This document shows, piece by piece, positions 8,602 through 16,857 of a stretch of DNA of 64,000 nt. A model generated the notes under the pieces. The model was not told the DNA's origin, ran no database searches, and saw only the letters and a program-made list of their open reading frames with translations. The stretch is from Labilithrix sp. (lineage in GTDB: Bacteria > Myxococcota_A > Polyangia > Polyangiales > Polyangiaceae): the NCBI GenBank assembly GCA_019637225.1, contig JAHBWC010000007.1, positions 62,001 to 126,000 of the forward strand, written 5' to 3'. A program made the translations under genes and the position numbers. Numbering within the stretch: the stretch's first letter is position 1; each line of letters begins with the position of its first letter.

Positions 8602-9183
8602 ATGCCACCATCGTTCGAGCTCACCTGGGAGACCGAGGATCGCTCGTTCGCGGCGATCGAGCCCGACGCCGCGCTCGTCGCACGGAGCGCCGAGCAGCTC
8701 CGTGACTGGTACAACGCGCACGACAACGCCTCGATGATGGAGGGCTCGGGCGTCATGTCGTGCGACGACGTCATCGAGTTCTGGCGCGAGCTCCGCGCCT
8801 CCGGCGGCCGCGGCTTCCTCGGGTTCGTCGACGGCCGGCTCGTCGGCGACGCGGACCTCCGGAGCATCCACGACGGCGCGGCCGAGTTCGCCCTCATGAT
8901 CGGACCGGCCGCGGAGAAGGGGCGCGGGTTCGGCCGCGCGCTCGCGTCGATCATCCACGTGTTCGCCTTTCGCGAGCTCGCGCTCTCGCGCGTCTTCGTC
9001 CCGCCGCGTCGCGACAATCATCGCGTCCACGCGCTCAACGCGTTTCTCGGCTACGAGCGCGACGAGAGCGCGGCCGCGCGCGCGTTCGCGGACGGACCGG
9101 ACTCGGAGACGTACTCGCTCGCGGCGGAGACCTTCCGCGCGAAGCACCGCGCGGCCTGGCGAGAGGTCGAGGTGCGCCCGTGA
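8602..9183 (+). CDS. GNAT-family N-acetyltransferase
   Basis: This 193-residue protein has a RimJ/GNAT-like fold. It contains FLGFVDGRLVGDADLRSI (beta strands), an acetyl-CoA loop-like stretch GPAAEKGRGFGRALAS, and the C-terminal NHRVHALNAFLGYERDE typical of this family. It would transfer an acetyl group from acetyl-CoA to an amine. ATG 8602 was chosen over an upstream in-frame ATG at 8560, whose extra 14 residues do not look like family sequence. It is divergent from kamA and overlaps the downstream response regulator by 4 bp (GTGA). A beta-lysine acetyltransferase role is conceivable because kamA/GNAT pairs make acetyl-beta-lysine elsewhere, but it does not closely resemble AblB. Substrate unknown. 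Confidence 0.85.
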   Translation: MPPSFELTWETEDRSFAAIEPDAALVARSAEQLRDWYNAHDNASMMEGSGVMSCDDVIEFWRELRASGGRGFLGFVDGRLVGDADLRSIHDGAAEFALMIGPAAEKGRGFGRALASIIHVFAFRELALSRVFVPPRRDNHRVHALNAFLGYERDESAAARAFADGPDSETYSLAAETFRAKHRAAWREVEVRP

Positions 9184-9854
9184 GGCTGCTCGTCGTCGAG
9201 GATGACAGGAAGCTCTCGCGCTTCCTCGCGAAGGCCCTCTCCGAGGAAGGCTACACGGTCGACGCGTGCAAGAGCGGTCGCGACGCCGTCGCGCAGGCGG
9301 CACGCAACACGTACGCCCTCGTCGTGCTCGACTGGATGCTGCCGGAGCTCGACGGCATCAACGTCTGTCGCGAGCTCCGGCGCGCCGGGAGCACGGTCCC
9401 GATCGTCATGGTGTCGGCGCGGGTCGACGTCGCCGAGCGCGTCACCGCGCTCGACGCCGGCGCGGACGACTTCCTCACCAAGCCGTTTCACCTCGACGAG
9501 CTGCTCGCGCGCGTCCGCGCGGCCATCCGCCGTGGGCGCGTCGAGGAGCGCGCGCTTCGCGTCGGTTCGCTCGCGCTCGACGTCGTCGATCGCATCGTCC
9601 TCGTCGACGGCAAGCGCGTCGACCTCCGGCCGCGCGAGTACGCGCTGCTCCTCTTGCTCGCCCGGCACGCGGGGCGGACGCTGTCGCGCAGCGAGATCCT
9701 CGCGCAGGTGTGGCGCCTGACGCACGACCCCGGCAGCAACCTCGTCGAGGTGAACGTCAGGAACCTGCGCGAGAAGCTCGGCGTCACCGCTCCGACGCTC
9801 GAGACGGTGCGCGGCGCGGGGTACCGGCTCGCGGCCAGCGAGCTCACGAAGTGA
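9180..9854 (+). CDS. OmpR/PhoB-family response regulator
   Basis: This 224-residue response regulator starts with a receiver domain: acidic pair at ED, phosphoacceptor D51 in VVLDWMLPELDG, and the conserved Lys K101 in LTKPF. The C-terminal winged-helix domain (about residues 125-220) contains LRPREYALLLLLARHAG and VRGAGYRL. The GTG start overlaps the GNAT stop by 4 bp, and its own stop overlaps the start of the sensor kinase by 4 bp, so GNAT, regulator and kinase form one translationally coupled unit. It is predicted to be phosphorylated by the adjacent kinase. The target promoters are unknown; the kamA/GNAT divergent region is a candidate. Confidence 0.95.
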   Translation: MRLLVVEDDRKLSRFLAKALSEEGYTVDACKSGRDAVAQAARNTYALVVLDWMLPELDGINVCRELRRAGSTVPIVMVSARVDVAERVTALDAGADDFLTKPFHLDELLARVRAAIRRGRVEERALRVGSLALDVVDRIVLVDGKRVDLRPREYALLLLLARHAGRTLSRSEILAQVWRLTHDPGSNLVEVNVRNLREKLGVTAPTLETVRGAGYRLAASELTK

Positions 9855-11245
9855 AGCTGCGTCATCGCTTCGCGCTGACGTTCGCGCTCGCGTCGCTCGG
9901 GACGCTCGTGCTCGCGCGCGTCGTCACGATCGTCTCGTTCACGCGGCTGCAAGAGTACGAGCTCGATCAGGGCCTGCGCGCGCGAGCCCGCGAAGAGAGC
10001 AACGAGGTCGCGTTGCTCGGTCGCAAGGCGCTCGAGCGGGAGCACGTCTCCGACGACGACGCCGATCCGCTCGAGCAGCTCGTGACGTACGGCGCTCTCT
10101 ACCGGGCCGACGGCACGGTCGTCGCCGACACGCGGTCGTTCCCCCACGCGCCCGCGCTGCACGAGCTCGGCGCGAGCCCGACGATCTCGAGCGGCGCGTG
10201 CTTCGACTTTCGTTTCCGCGACAAGATGCTCCGCGGCGTCATCGTGGAGCTCTCTGGTCAGGAGGGCGGCGAGCGGCAGTACCTCCTCCTGGCGGCGTCG
10301 CGACGCGAGATCGACGACGACGCTCGGCAGCTGCTCGCGCTCGGGTGGTGGATCGTCGCGGCCTGCTTGCCGCTCTCGCTCGCGCTCGGCTGGCTGCTCG
10401 GGCGCCGAATGACGAGAGGGGTCGAGACGCTCGCCACGGCCGCCGGTCGGGTGACCGCGGGCGAGCTCGACATGGACCTCTCGTCGAGCACGCCGGGCGA
10501 CGACGAGGTGGCCGCGCTCGGCCGGGCGCTGCGCGAGATGGTCGCGTGGCTCAAGGGCCTCATCGAGACCGAGCGGCGCTTCGCCTCGCACGCGGCGCAC
10601 GAGCTCCGCTCTCCGCTCGCGGCGCTGCGCGGCGAGCTCGAGCTCGCGCTGCGCCGGAAGCGGACCGGCGCGGAGTACGAGTCGATGCTGCGGGACGCCC
10701 TCGAGGATACGAACCGGCTCGTCGATCTCGCCGAGGACCTGCTCGTCGTCGCGCGCATCGAGCGCGGCGTCATCGACGACCGCGCCGAGGAGATCGACGC
10801 TCGCACGCTCGTCGAGGACGCCGTCGCGGCGTCGGCGGCGCGGGCGCCGGACGACGTCGTGATCGACGCCGCCGACGAGCGGATCGTCGTGCGCGGCGCC
10901 CGCGTGGCGCTCGTGCGCATGCTGCGGAACCTCGTGGACAACGCCGTCGTGCACGGCGCCGCGCCGGCGCACGGCGGGCTCCGCGTGCGCGTGCGACGGA
11001 CCGACGAGGCGGGAGCCGTCCTGGCGCGCATCGAGGTCGAGGACGACGGACCTGGCGTCGCGCCCGAGGATCGCGAGCACCTGTTCGAGCCGTTCCATCG
11101 CGGCGCGGCGGCGCGTCAGGAGCCCGGTGCGGGCTTGGGCCTCGGGATCGCGCGCGAGATCGCTCGGCGCCACGGGGGCGACGTCGTGATGGCCTCGTCC
11201 GCGGACCCGACGCGCTTCGTGGTCACGCTGCGCGCCGAGGCCTGA
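9851..11245 (+). CDS. Membrane sensor histidine kinase
   Basis: This 464-residue kinase has an N-terminal membrane segment (about 9-29), a periplasmic region (about 30-160), a second segment (about 163-184), a HAMP linker, the dimerisation/phosphoacceptor helix with H250 in SHAAHELRSPLAALRGE, and an HATPase_c domain with NLVDNAVVHG, DDGPGV and GAGLGLGIA. The GTG start overlaps the stop of the response regulator by 4 bp, making an obvious cognate pair. The sensed signal cannot be told from the sequence. All catalytic boxes (H, N, G1, G2) are visible. Confidence 0.95.
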   Translation: MKLRHRFALTFALASLGTLVLARVVTIVSFTRLQEYELDQGLRARAREESNEVALLGRKALEREHVSDDDADPLEQLVTYGALYRADGTVVADTRSFPHAPALHELGASPTISSGACFDFRFRDKMLRGVIVELSGQEGGERQYLLLAASRREIDDDARQLLALGWWIVAACLPLSLALGWLLGRRMTRGVETLATAAGRVTAGELDMDLSSSTPGDDEVAALGRALREMVAWLKGLIETERRFASHAAHELRSPLAALRGELELALRRKRTGAEYESMLRDALEDTNRLVDLAEDLLVVARIERGVIDDRAEEIDARTLVEDAVAASAARAPDDVVIDAADERIVVRGARVALVRMLRNLVDNAVVHGAAPAHGGLRVRVRRTDEAGAVLARIEVEDDGPGVAPEDREHLFEPFHRGAAARQEPGAGLGLGIAREIARRHGGDVVMASSADPTRFVVTLRAEA

Positions 11246-11379
11246 GAGCTCGACCCATCGCTCTCGATCGGTCGAGGTACGACCCCGAGAATGCACGGCG
11301 GGCGGACGGTCCACGAGCTCCGCCCTGCCACCGGAACCAGGGCGGGCGCACGGCTTGCGTGATCGGGAGCGAGCGCGAC

Positions 11380-12567
11380 ATGGCGGGACACCGGACAGCG
11401 GTCGGGGCACGAGGCGCGCGCGCCTCGAAGGGACGCGGGGCTTCGCGCACCCTCGGACTCCTTCGACGAGCGCGGTCAAAAGGCTTCGTCGCCCTCCTCG
11501 GTCTCGTCGGGATCGCCTCGCTCGCCGCGTATCGTCGCGCGTCGACGAGCGGGGCGGAATGCTGTGCGCCGCCGCCTTCGCGCGTCAGCCTTTCCGGCGC
11601 GAAGCTCGACGGAGAGGGAGAGGCCGCGGCGTCGGGCGAGGCGGCGACACCCGACGGCATGGTCTTCGTTCCGGGCGGCTCGTTCTGGATGGGCAGCGAC
11701 GAGCCGCGGATGCGGGACGCACGGCCGTGGCACGAGGTCACCGTCGACGGCTTCTGGATGGACCGAACCGAGGTGACGAACGAGGAGTTTCTCCGCTTCG
11801 TCGAGGCGACCGGTCACGTCACGACCGCCGAGCGCCCGCTCGATGCGGCACGGTATCCGGGCGCGTCCGAAGAGGCGCGACAGCCTGCCGGCATCGTGTT
11901 CGAGAAGCCGACGCACCCGGTGAGCCTCGACGCGCCGCTCTCCTGGTGGCGGCTCGTTCCCGGCGCGTCGTTCCGCCACCCCGAGGGGCCGCGGAGCTCG
12001 ATCCTCGGACGTGAGCGGTATCCGGTCGTCCAGATCAGCTGGGACGACGCGGTCGCGTACGCGAAGTGGGCGAACAAGCGCCTCCCCACGGAGGCCGAGT
12101 GGGAGCGTGCCGCGCGCGGGGGGCTCGTGAAGAAGCGATTCGCGTGGGGAGACGAGCTCCGGCCCGATCACCGGTGGCTCGCCAACGTGTGGCAAGGCGA
12201 CTTCCCCACCGAAGACACCGCCGAGGACGGCTTCGCAGGCATCGCTCCCGTCGCCTCGTTCCCGCCGAACGGCTTCGGCCTGTTCGACATGGCGGGGAAC
12301 GTCTGGGAGTGGACCGCGGACTGGTATCGAGCGGACTCCTACGGACGGAGCGCCGCGAAGAATCCTCGCGGGCCGGACGTGCCCTTCGACCCCGCCGAGC
12401 CGACGGTGGCGAAGCGCGTCACGCGCGGAGGGTCGTTTCTCTGCGCCGAGAACGTCTGCCAGCGCTACCAGCCCGGCGGTCGAGGCAAGGCCGCGCCGGA
12501 CAGCGGCACGTCGCACACGGGCTTTCGCTGCGTGCGCTCGGCGTCCTCGAGCGTGGCCCCGCGTTGA
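11380..12567 (+). CDS. Formylglycine-generating enzyme (sulfatase-modifying factor)
   Basis: This 395-residue protein has a short basic N-terminus, a membrane anchor (about 36-51), then the FGE-sulfatase domain: PGGSFWMGSDEPR, RLPTEAEWERAARGG, GLFDMAGNVWEWTADWY, and the C-terminal block with GGSFLCAENVC and HTGFRC. The Cys pair C355/C360 matches the redox/copper-binding pair of true formylglycine-generating enzymes, which convert a sulfatase active-site Cys to formylglycine. Many relatives with this domain lack these cysteines, so this copy should be catalytically competent. No sulfatase gene is visible here. ATG 11380 has a weak upstream GGGAG; GTG 11359 is an alternative. It lies 134 bp after the sensor kinase and may be a separate transcript. 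Confidence 0.9.
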   Translation: MAGHRTAVGARGARASKGRGASRTLGLLRRARSKGFVALLGLVGIASLAAYRRASTSGAECCAPPPSRVSLSGAKLDGEGEAAASGEAATPDGMVFVPGGSFWMGSDEPRMRDARPWHEVTVDGFWMDRTEVTNEEFLRFVEATGHVTTAERPLDAARYPGASEEARQPAGIVFEKPTHPVSLDAPLSWWRLVPGASFRHPEGPRSSILGRERYPVVQISWDDAVAYAKWANKRLPTEAEWERAARGGLVKKRFAWGDELRPDHRWLANVWQGDFPTEDTAEDGFAGIAPVASFPPNGFGLFDMAGNVWEWTADWYRADSYGRSAAKNPRGPDVPFDPAEPTVAKRVTRGGSFLCAENVCQRYQPGGRGKAAPDSGTSHTGFRCVRSASSSVAPR

Positions 12568-12582
12568 GCCGGGCGCGCGGCG

Positions 12583-13086
12583 TCAGTCGCCGAACTCGTA
12601 GCCGGGCTCGGGCGCCGCGCTCGCCGCGCGGACGAGGTCCGGGTGCGTCGTCAGCGCACGGAGGCAGCGGTTGTAGTGGAGGATCGGCGCGGGATCATCC
12701 GGCGAGCCGAGCGTGTCGGCGCGCTCGAACCTGCCGATCGCCTCCTCGAAGGCGTGGATCGCGTTGTCCGCGCGGCCGGCGACGAGCTGGGCCTTGGCGT
12801 AGCGCTCCCAGGCGACGCCTGTATAGTACATTCGTTCGTACTCCGACCGTAGCCGGGCGAACGCGGCGCACGCGTCGTCGAACAGCGTCATCCACGCCGT
12901 CGGGAACTGGTCGGTGAGCGCGAGCCCCAACGTCCGACGTGCGTCCTCGTTGTCGGGAGCCACGTCGAGGACGTCGCGGCAGATGCTCTCGGCGTCCTCG
13001 GGTTGATTGAGATCGCGATAGTGCTTCGCGAGATCGACAGCGGCCGACAGATCGCGCGCGCGAAGTTGCTTCAGTTCCCGCCCCAT
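12583..13086 (-). CDS. TPR-repeat protein
   Basis: This 167-residue soluble protein consists of helical tetratricopeptide-like repeats, for example DLAKHYRDLNQPEDAESIC, VAPDNEDARRTLGLAL and AKAQLVAGRADNAIHAFEEAI. Such repeats mediate protein-protein contacts; no catalytic domain is seen. The ATG at 13086 has no Shine-Dalgarno sequence but a TATGAT -10-like hexamer ends 11 nt upstream. It converges on the FGE gene with 15 bp between them and is divergent from the DUF4403 gene. Its partner is unknown. Confidence 0.8.
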   Translation of the reverse strand: MGRELKQLRARDLSAAVDLAKHYRDLNQPEDAESICRDVLDVAPDNEDARRTLGLALTDQFPTAWMTLFDDACAAFARLRSEYERMYYTGVAWERYAKAQLVAGRADNAIHAFEEAIGRFERADTLGSPDDPAPILHYNRCLRALTTHPDLVRAASAAPEPGYEFGD

Positions 13087-13097
13087 ATCGTTGGCGT

Positions 13098-13103
13098 ATC
13101 ATA
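13098..13103 (-). promoter_or_regulatory. Candidate -10 element of the TPR gene
   Basis: On the minus strand TATGAT (5 of 6 matches to the sigma70 consensus) ends 11 nt before the ATG at 13086, which has no Shine-Dalgarno sequence. A plus-strand TATCAT overlaps it and could serve the divergent DUF4403 gene. No convincing -35 was found on either strand. Confidence 0.4.
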
Positions 13104-13157
13104 CCGGGCGCCCTGTAGAGCCCCCACGTGCGGTATCCCTCCCTTGCCTCGAGCTCG

Positions 13158-14567
13158 ATGACACATCACCCCAAGCGCTCGCCGCGGCGCGACATGCTCG
13201 CAGCCATACTGATCTCGCTCGGTTGCGCGTGTGGCGGCCGTGACGCTGCGTCGCCGAGCCCCCCTCCGCCGCTCGCCGAGACCTGCCGCGTCACGCTCGG
13301 TCCCCGGCCGGAGGCCCTCGCCCCGGCGGCCCCCGCGCCCGCCCCGCCCGCGCCGACGCGGTCGTCGCGGCTCGTCGCGCACGTCGAGCTCAGGCTCGCG
13401 ACGCTCGCGAAGGAGCTCGAAGGCAAGGTCGGGACGCGCCTCGCGGAGGAGCGAAACAAGAGCATCGGCATCGCGGGGCGCCTCGACTACACGGTCGACC
13501 GCGGGCCGTTCAGCGTGGCGGTCGAAGGCGACGCGCTCGTCGTTCGCACGGACATCAAGGCGCGCGCCCAGGCTTGTCGCGGGAAGTCTTGTTACGCCTC
13601 GTGCGAGCCGCAGGGCCGAGCGACGGCGACGGTGCCCCTCCGTCTCACGCCGGAGTATCGCTTCGCGCCCTCGCGCGTCACGTTCGCGTTCACGCGCGGC
13701 TGCGAGGTGCGCGCGCTCGGCGGCATGGTGAAGATCGACGTCACGCCGACGCTCCAGTCCGCCCTCGCGCCGTCGCTCCGGCGTGTCGAGCAGGAGATCG
13801 ACGGCAAGCTGCCTTCGCTCCGCTCGCAGGCGGAGCGCTTGTGGACGGAGCTCGGCAAGTCGCGGAGTCTGCCGCTCGGCGGCTGCGTCGTCACGAACCC
13901 GCGCGGCATCGTCCAGGGGCCGACCGCCGGACGTCCGGAGGCGCTCCGCGTCCGCTTCGGGCTCGTCGCCTACCCGGAGATCCGCGCGCGCTGCGGCGAG
14001 GTTCCCACTTCGCGTCCGCTGCCGCCGTTGACGCAGGATCCGGCGCTGCCCGTCGAGGACGACCTCGTCCTCGCGCTCGTCTCGCCGCTCGCGACGGTGG
14101 CGTCGGGCCTCGAGGGCGGCGATCCGTTCGACGCCGGCGGCGCGCGCGCTCGCATCGCGCGGGCCATCGCGGTCCCCGCGGGCGCGCTCGCGCAGCTCGA
14201 TCTCGGGCTCCGCGGCGAGGCGTGTGGAGACCTCGCGGTGCGCTCCCCGCTCGGCTGGACCGAGGACGGACGCTCTCTCCGGCTCGCTTCGCCGGCGTTC
14301 ACGACCGGCGAGCGTGAGCGCGCCGCGCGTGCCTCGCTCGCGCCGGAGACGCTCGTGAGGTCGCTCTCGCAGGCGCGCTTCGCGCCGCCCGTCCCGCCGG
14401 AGACGCTGAAGGAGCTCGTCCCGTCGATCGCGTCGAGCATGTCGGACGCGTCGCTCGAGGTGAGCGCGAAGGTCGCCGGCGTCGAGCCGCTCGACGTCGT
14501 CCTGCGCGGTGAGGATCTCGCCGCGTCCGTGCTCGTGCGTGGGAGCGTCGAGCTGAAGCAGCGCTGA
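13158..14567 (+). CDS. DUF4403-like lipoprotein
   Basis: This 469-residue exported protein has a basic n-region, a hydrophobic stretch (LAAILISLG), and a lipobox-like SLGC/ACGG that should make it a lipoprotein. The mature part matches the DUF4403 plan: a repeated BPI/TULIP-like beta-rich fold with strands such as PLRLTPEYRFAPSRVTFAF and RVRFGLVAYPEIRARCGE followed by a PLPPLT segment. DUF4403 proteins have no established function; a lipid-binding fold has been suggested for the group. ATG 13158 gives a normal lipoprotein signal. GTG 13128 and ATG 13194 are alternatives. It ends 6 bp from the convergent PQQ-repeat gene. Confidence 0.72.
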   Translation: MTHHPKRSPRRDMLAAILISLGCACGGRDAASPSPPPPLAETCRVTLGPRPEALAPAAPAPAPPAPTRSSRLVAHVELRLATLAKELEGKVGTRLAEERNKSIGIAGRLDYTVDRGPFSVAVEGDALVVRTDIKARAQACRGKSCYASCEPQGRATATVPLRLTPEYRFAPSRVTFAFTRGCEVRALGGMVKIDVTPTLQSALAPSLRRVEQEIDGKLPSLRSQAERLWTELGKSRSLPLGGCVVTNPRGIVQGPTAGRPEALRVRFGLVAYPEIRARCGEVPTSRPLPPLTQDPALPVEDDLVLALVSPLATVASGLEGGDPFDAGGARARIARAIAVPAGALAQLDLGLRGEACGDLAVRSPLGWTEDGRSLRLASPAFTTGERERAARASLAPETLVRSLSQARFAPPVPPETLKELVPSIASSMSDASLEVSAKVAGVEPLDVVLRGEDLAASVLVRGSVELKQR

Positions 14568-14573
14568 GGCGCG

Positions 14574-15851
14574 TCAGTCGTGGAGCGCGAGCAACGTGTT
14601 GTTGTTCGCGGCGATGAAGATGGTCCCGTCGCGGCCGATCGCGAAGCCGAACGGGTTCGTCGCGATGTCGGCCTCCCAGCGCTTGGCGCCGTCCGGCGCG
14701 TACGAGAACATCTTGTTGTCGCCGCCGACGTAGATGTCGCCGTCGGGATCGACGACCACGGAGGTCCGCAGCGATACGCCCGTGTCGATCTCCCACTTCA
14801 GGCTGCCGTTGGTCGGGTCGAGCGCGGCGAGCCAGCTGCTCGTCGCCGTGTAGATCGTGCCGTCCTTGCCGAGCGCGGGGAGCATCTGCCACGCGACGCT
14901 CCCGCGCGTCGACACGCTCCACTTCGGCCCGCCGTCGGCGTGGACCGCGTGCAGGCGGTTGCTGAGCGTCCCGGCGTAGATCGTCCCGTCGTCCGCGATG
15001 ACGGCCGCGCATCGGACCTCGCCGTTGGTGTCGTACGTCCAGCTCACGCCGCCGTCGCGCTTGAGCGCGTGGAGCGTGTTCCCGGCGCCGACGTAGAGCT
15101 CGCCCGTCGGGCCGATCGCCACCGCCGCCCAGACGTCGGAGCCGAGGTTTCGCTCCCAGCGCCTGCCCCCGTCGGGCGAGAGCGCGTAGAGCCGGTCGCT
15201 GAACGATCCGCAGTAGACGGCGCCGTCTTCGTCGACCGTGGTCGACGTGTCGATCTCTCCGCCGGTCGGGAAGCGCCAGTAGGTCCCGCTCTTGCGGTGC
15301 GCCACGACGTTGCGTTCGGCGCCGAAGTAGAGCGTCCCGTCGACGCCGATCGAAGGCACGTTCGTGACGTTGTTCGGGGTGCCGGTGCCGGAGTCGGCGT
15401 AGGGGCGCCGGCCGCCGTCCGGATCGAAGGCGAGGATCCCGCTGACGTCCGCCGGGACGTAAACGGTGTCGTCGGCGCCGATGACCGGTTGCGTCTCGCG
15501 CGTCGTGATGGTCGTCTTCCAGACGATCTCCGGCTTCGTCTTTGGTCCGCGATGGACGGTGCGCCCGGCGTGGCCGACGCAGCCGCCGATCATCGGCCAC
15601 GGGGCGCCGCGCTCGGAGCCCGGCCACGTGCAGGTCTCGGCGAACGGCGTCGCGTCCGCATCGATCGCGCCGTCCCGCGCGCCGCCTTCGCCTCCGGGGT
15701 CCGTGTCGGCTCCGCCTTCGCCGTCCGGCGCGGGGCTCTCCGTTCCGGTGACGTCCGCGCCGACGACGTCGAGCCCGCACGCGGCGAAGCCGAGCGCCAC
15801 GCCCGGGGCCACGAGGGTCCACGCGAGGGTCCTCTTGAGCGAGAGCGCCAC
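14574..15851 (-). CDS. PQQ-like beta-propeller lipoprotein
   Basis: This 425-residue protein begins with a signal ending in the lipobox GFAAC, then an Asp/Gly/Ala-rich linker (about 26-68), then seven or so PQQ/BamB-type blades of the form DGTIYAGTLSNRLHAVHADGG. Such propellers usually act as protein-interaction scaffolds at the cell surface, and no quinoprotein active site is evident. The start is GTG with no Shine-Dalgarno sequence; a TAGACT hexamer ends 9 nt upstream. A BamB role is unlikely because it has one domain type only and no outer-membrane assembly neighbours. Confidence 0.82.
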   Translation of the reverse strand: MALSLKRTLAWTLVAPGVALGFAACGLDVVGADVTGTESPAPDGEGGADTDPGGEGGARDGAIDADATPFAETCTWPGSERGAPWPMIGGCVGHAGRTVHRGPKTKPEIVWKTTITTRETQPVIGADDTVYVPADVSGILAFDPDGGRRPYADSGTGTPNNVTNVPSIGVDGTLYFGAERNVVAHRKSGTYWRFPTGGEIDTSTTVDEDGAVYCGSFSDRLYALSPDGGRRWERNLGSDVWAAVAIGPTGELYVGAGNTLHALKRDGGVSWTYDTNGEVRCAAVIADDGTIYAGTLSNRLHAVHADGGPKWSVSTRGSVAWQMLPALGKDGTIYTATSSWLAALDPTNGSLKWEIDTGVSLRTSVVVDPDGDIYVGGDNKMFSYAPDGAKRWEADIATNPFGFAIGRDGTIFIAANNNTLLALHD

Positions 15852-15860
15852 GACGACGAC

Positions 15861-15866
15861 AGTCTA
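15861..15866 (-). promoter_or_regulatory. Candidate -10 element of the PQQ-repeat lipoprotein gene
   Basis: On the minus strand TAGACT (4 of 6 to TATAAT) lies 9 nt before the GTG at 15851, and no Shine-Dalgarno sequence is present. The spacing predicts transcription starting within a few bases of the start codon. The -35 region is weak. Confidence 0.4.
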
Positions 15867-15881
15867 GCAGCTGGCGGCGGA

Positions 15882-15901
15882 GAGCCCAGTTTTGCGGGCT
15901 C
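15882..15901. terminator. Hairpin downstream of sdhB
   Basis: GAGCCC (15882-15887) and GGGCTC (15896-15901) form a 6-bp stem with an 8-nt loop, 22 nt beyond the sdhB stop and before the start of the next minus-strand gene. There is no T-run after it, so an intrinsic terminator is possible but weak. Confidence 0.3.
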
Positions 15902-15922
15902 CCCGAGGCTCGAGCCGCGTGA

Positions 15923-16855
15923 TCACTCCTCGGCGTCGGCCGCCTCGGAGGGCTTCGTCTTCGCGGCGTCGCCGCGCGCGTCGAGGCGGGGCGTGTCGCC
16001 CTGCACCACCGGCAGCTGCTTCTTGTGCTTCGGCGGGAAGAGCTTCCGCGCGACCCAGCGGAGCGGATCGTAGAAGTCGTCCGCGACGCGCTCCTTCAGC
16101 GGGATGATCGCGTTGTCGGTGATCACGATGTGCTCGGGGCAGACCTCGGTGCAGCAACGCGTGATGTTGCAGTAGCCGACGCCGAACTCCTCCTTGATCA
16201 TCGGGTGGCGGTCGACGGTGTCGAGCGGGTGCATGTCGAGCGTCGCCAGGTGGATCATGAAGCGCGGCCCGGCGAACTCCTCGGTCTTGTGGTGGTCACG
16301 GAGCACGTGACACACGTCCTGGCAGAGGAAGCACTCGATGCACTTGCGGAACTCCTGGATGCGGTCGATGTCCTCCTGCTTCATCCGCCAGTGGCCGTCC
16401 GCGTCGCGCGGGCGCGGCTTGAACGGGGGGATCTTCTTCGCCACGCGGTAGTTGTGGCTCACGTCGGTGACGAGGTCCTTGATGAGGGGCCACGTCTTCA
16501 TCGGCGTCACGACGATCGGCTCGGCCGGGTCGAAGTTGCTCATCCGCGTCATGCAGAGCAGCTTCGGCTTGCCGTTGATCTCCGCGCTGCACGAGCCGCA
16601 GCGGCCCGCCTTGCAGTTCCAGCGAACCGCGAGATCGGGCGCTTGTTTCGCCTGGACGTCGTGGATCGCGTCGAGGACGACCATGCCGGGGTAGGTCTCG
16701 ACCTCGTACTCGACGAACTCGCCGCTTCGCTCGACGCTGGCGTCGGCGCGCCAGATCTTCAGCTTGAACTTCGCTCCCGCGCTCGCGCCCGAGCCGCGGG
16801 GCGTTTCGCCCTCGGCGGAGCCGCGCGGACCGTCGATCGGAGTCTCGTCGGCCAT
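15923..16855 (-). CDS. sdhB: Succinate dehydrogenase/fumarate reductase iron-sulfur subunit
   Basis: This 310-residue subunit carries electrons from the flavoprotein to quinone. The plant-type [2Fe-2S] ligands are in NCKAGRCGSCSAE with a distal Cys in PKLLC. The C-terminal ferredoxin-like part has CIECFLCQDVCH and CNITRCCTEVCPEH for the [4Fe-4S] and [3Fe-4S] clusters. It carries short non-conserved N- and C-terminal extensions rich in Gly/Ser and Lys/Asp. The ATG at 16855 lies 2 nt after the sdhA stop, so sdhC-sdhA-sdhB is one operon. Confidence 0.95.
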   Translation of the reverse strand: MADETPIDGPRGSAEGETPRGSGASAGAKFKLKIWRADASVERSGEFVEYEVETYPGMVVLDAIHDVQAKQAPDLAVRWNCKAGRCGSCSAEINGKPKLLCMTRMSNFDPAEPIVVTPMKTWPLIKDLVTDVSHNYRVAKKIPPFKPRPRDADGHWRMKQEDIDRIQEFRKCIECFLCQDVCHVLRDHHKTEEFAGPRFMIHLATLDMHPLDTVDRHPMIKEEFGVGYCNITRCCTEVCPEHIVITDNAIIPLKERVADDFYDPLRWVARKLFPPKHKKQLPVVQGDTPRLDARGDAAKTKPSEAADAEE

Positions 16856-16857
16856 GG

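Noticed and set aside
8602-9183. GNAT gene as a beta-lysine acetyltransferase (AblB)
   Set aside because: It is divergent from kamA rather than in the same unit, and it looks more RimJ-like than AblB-like. Kept only as a possibility.
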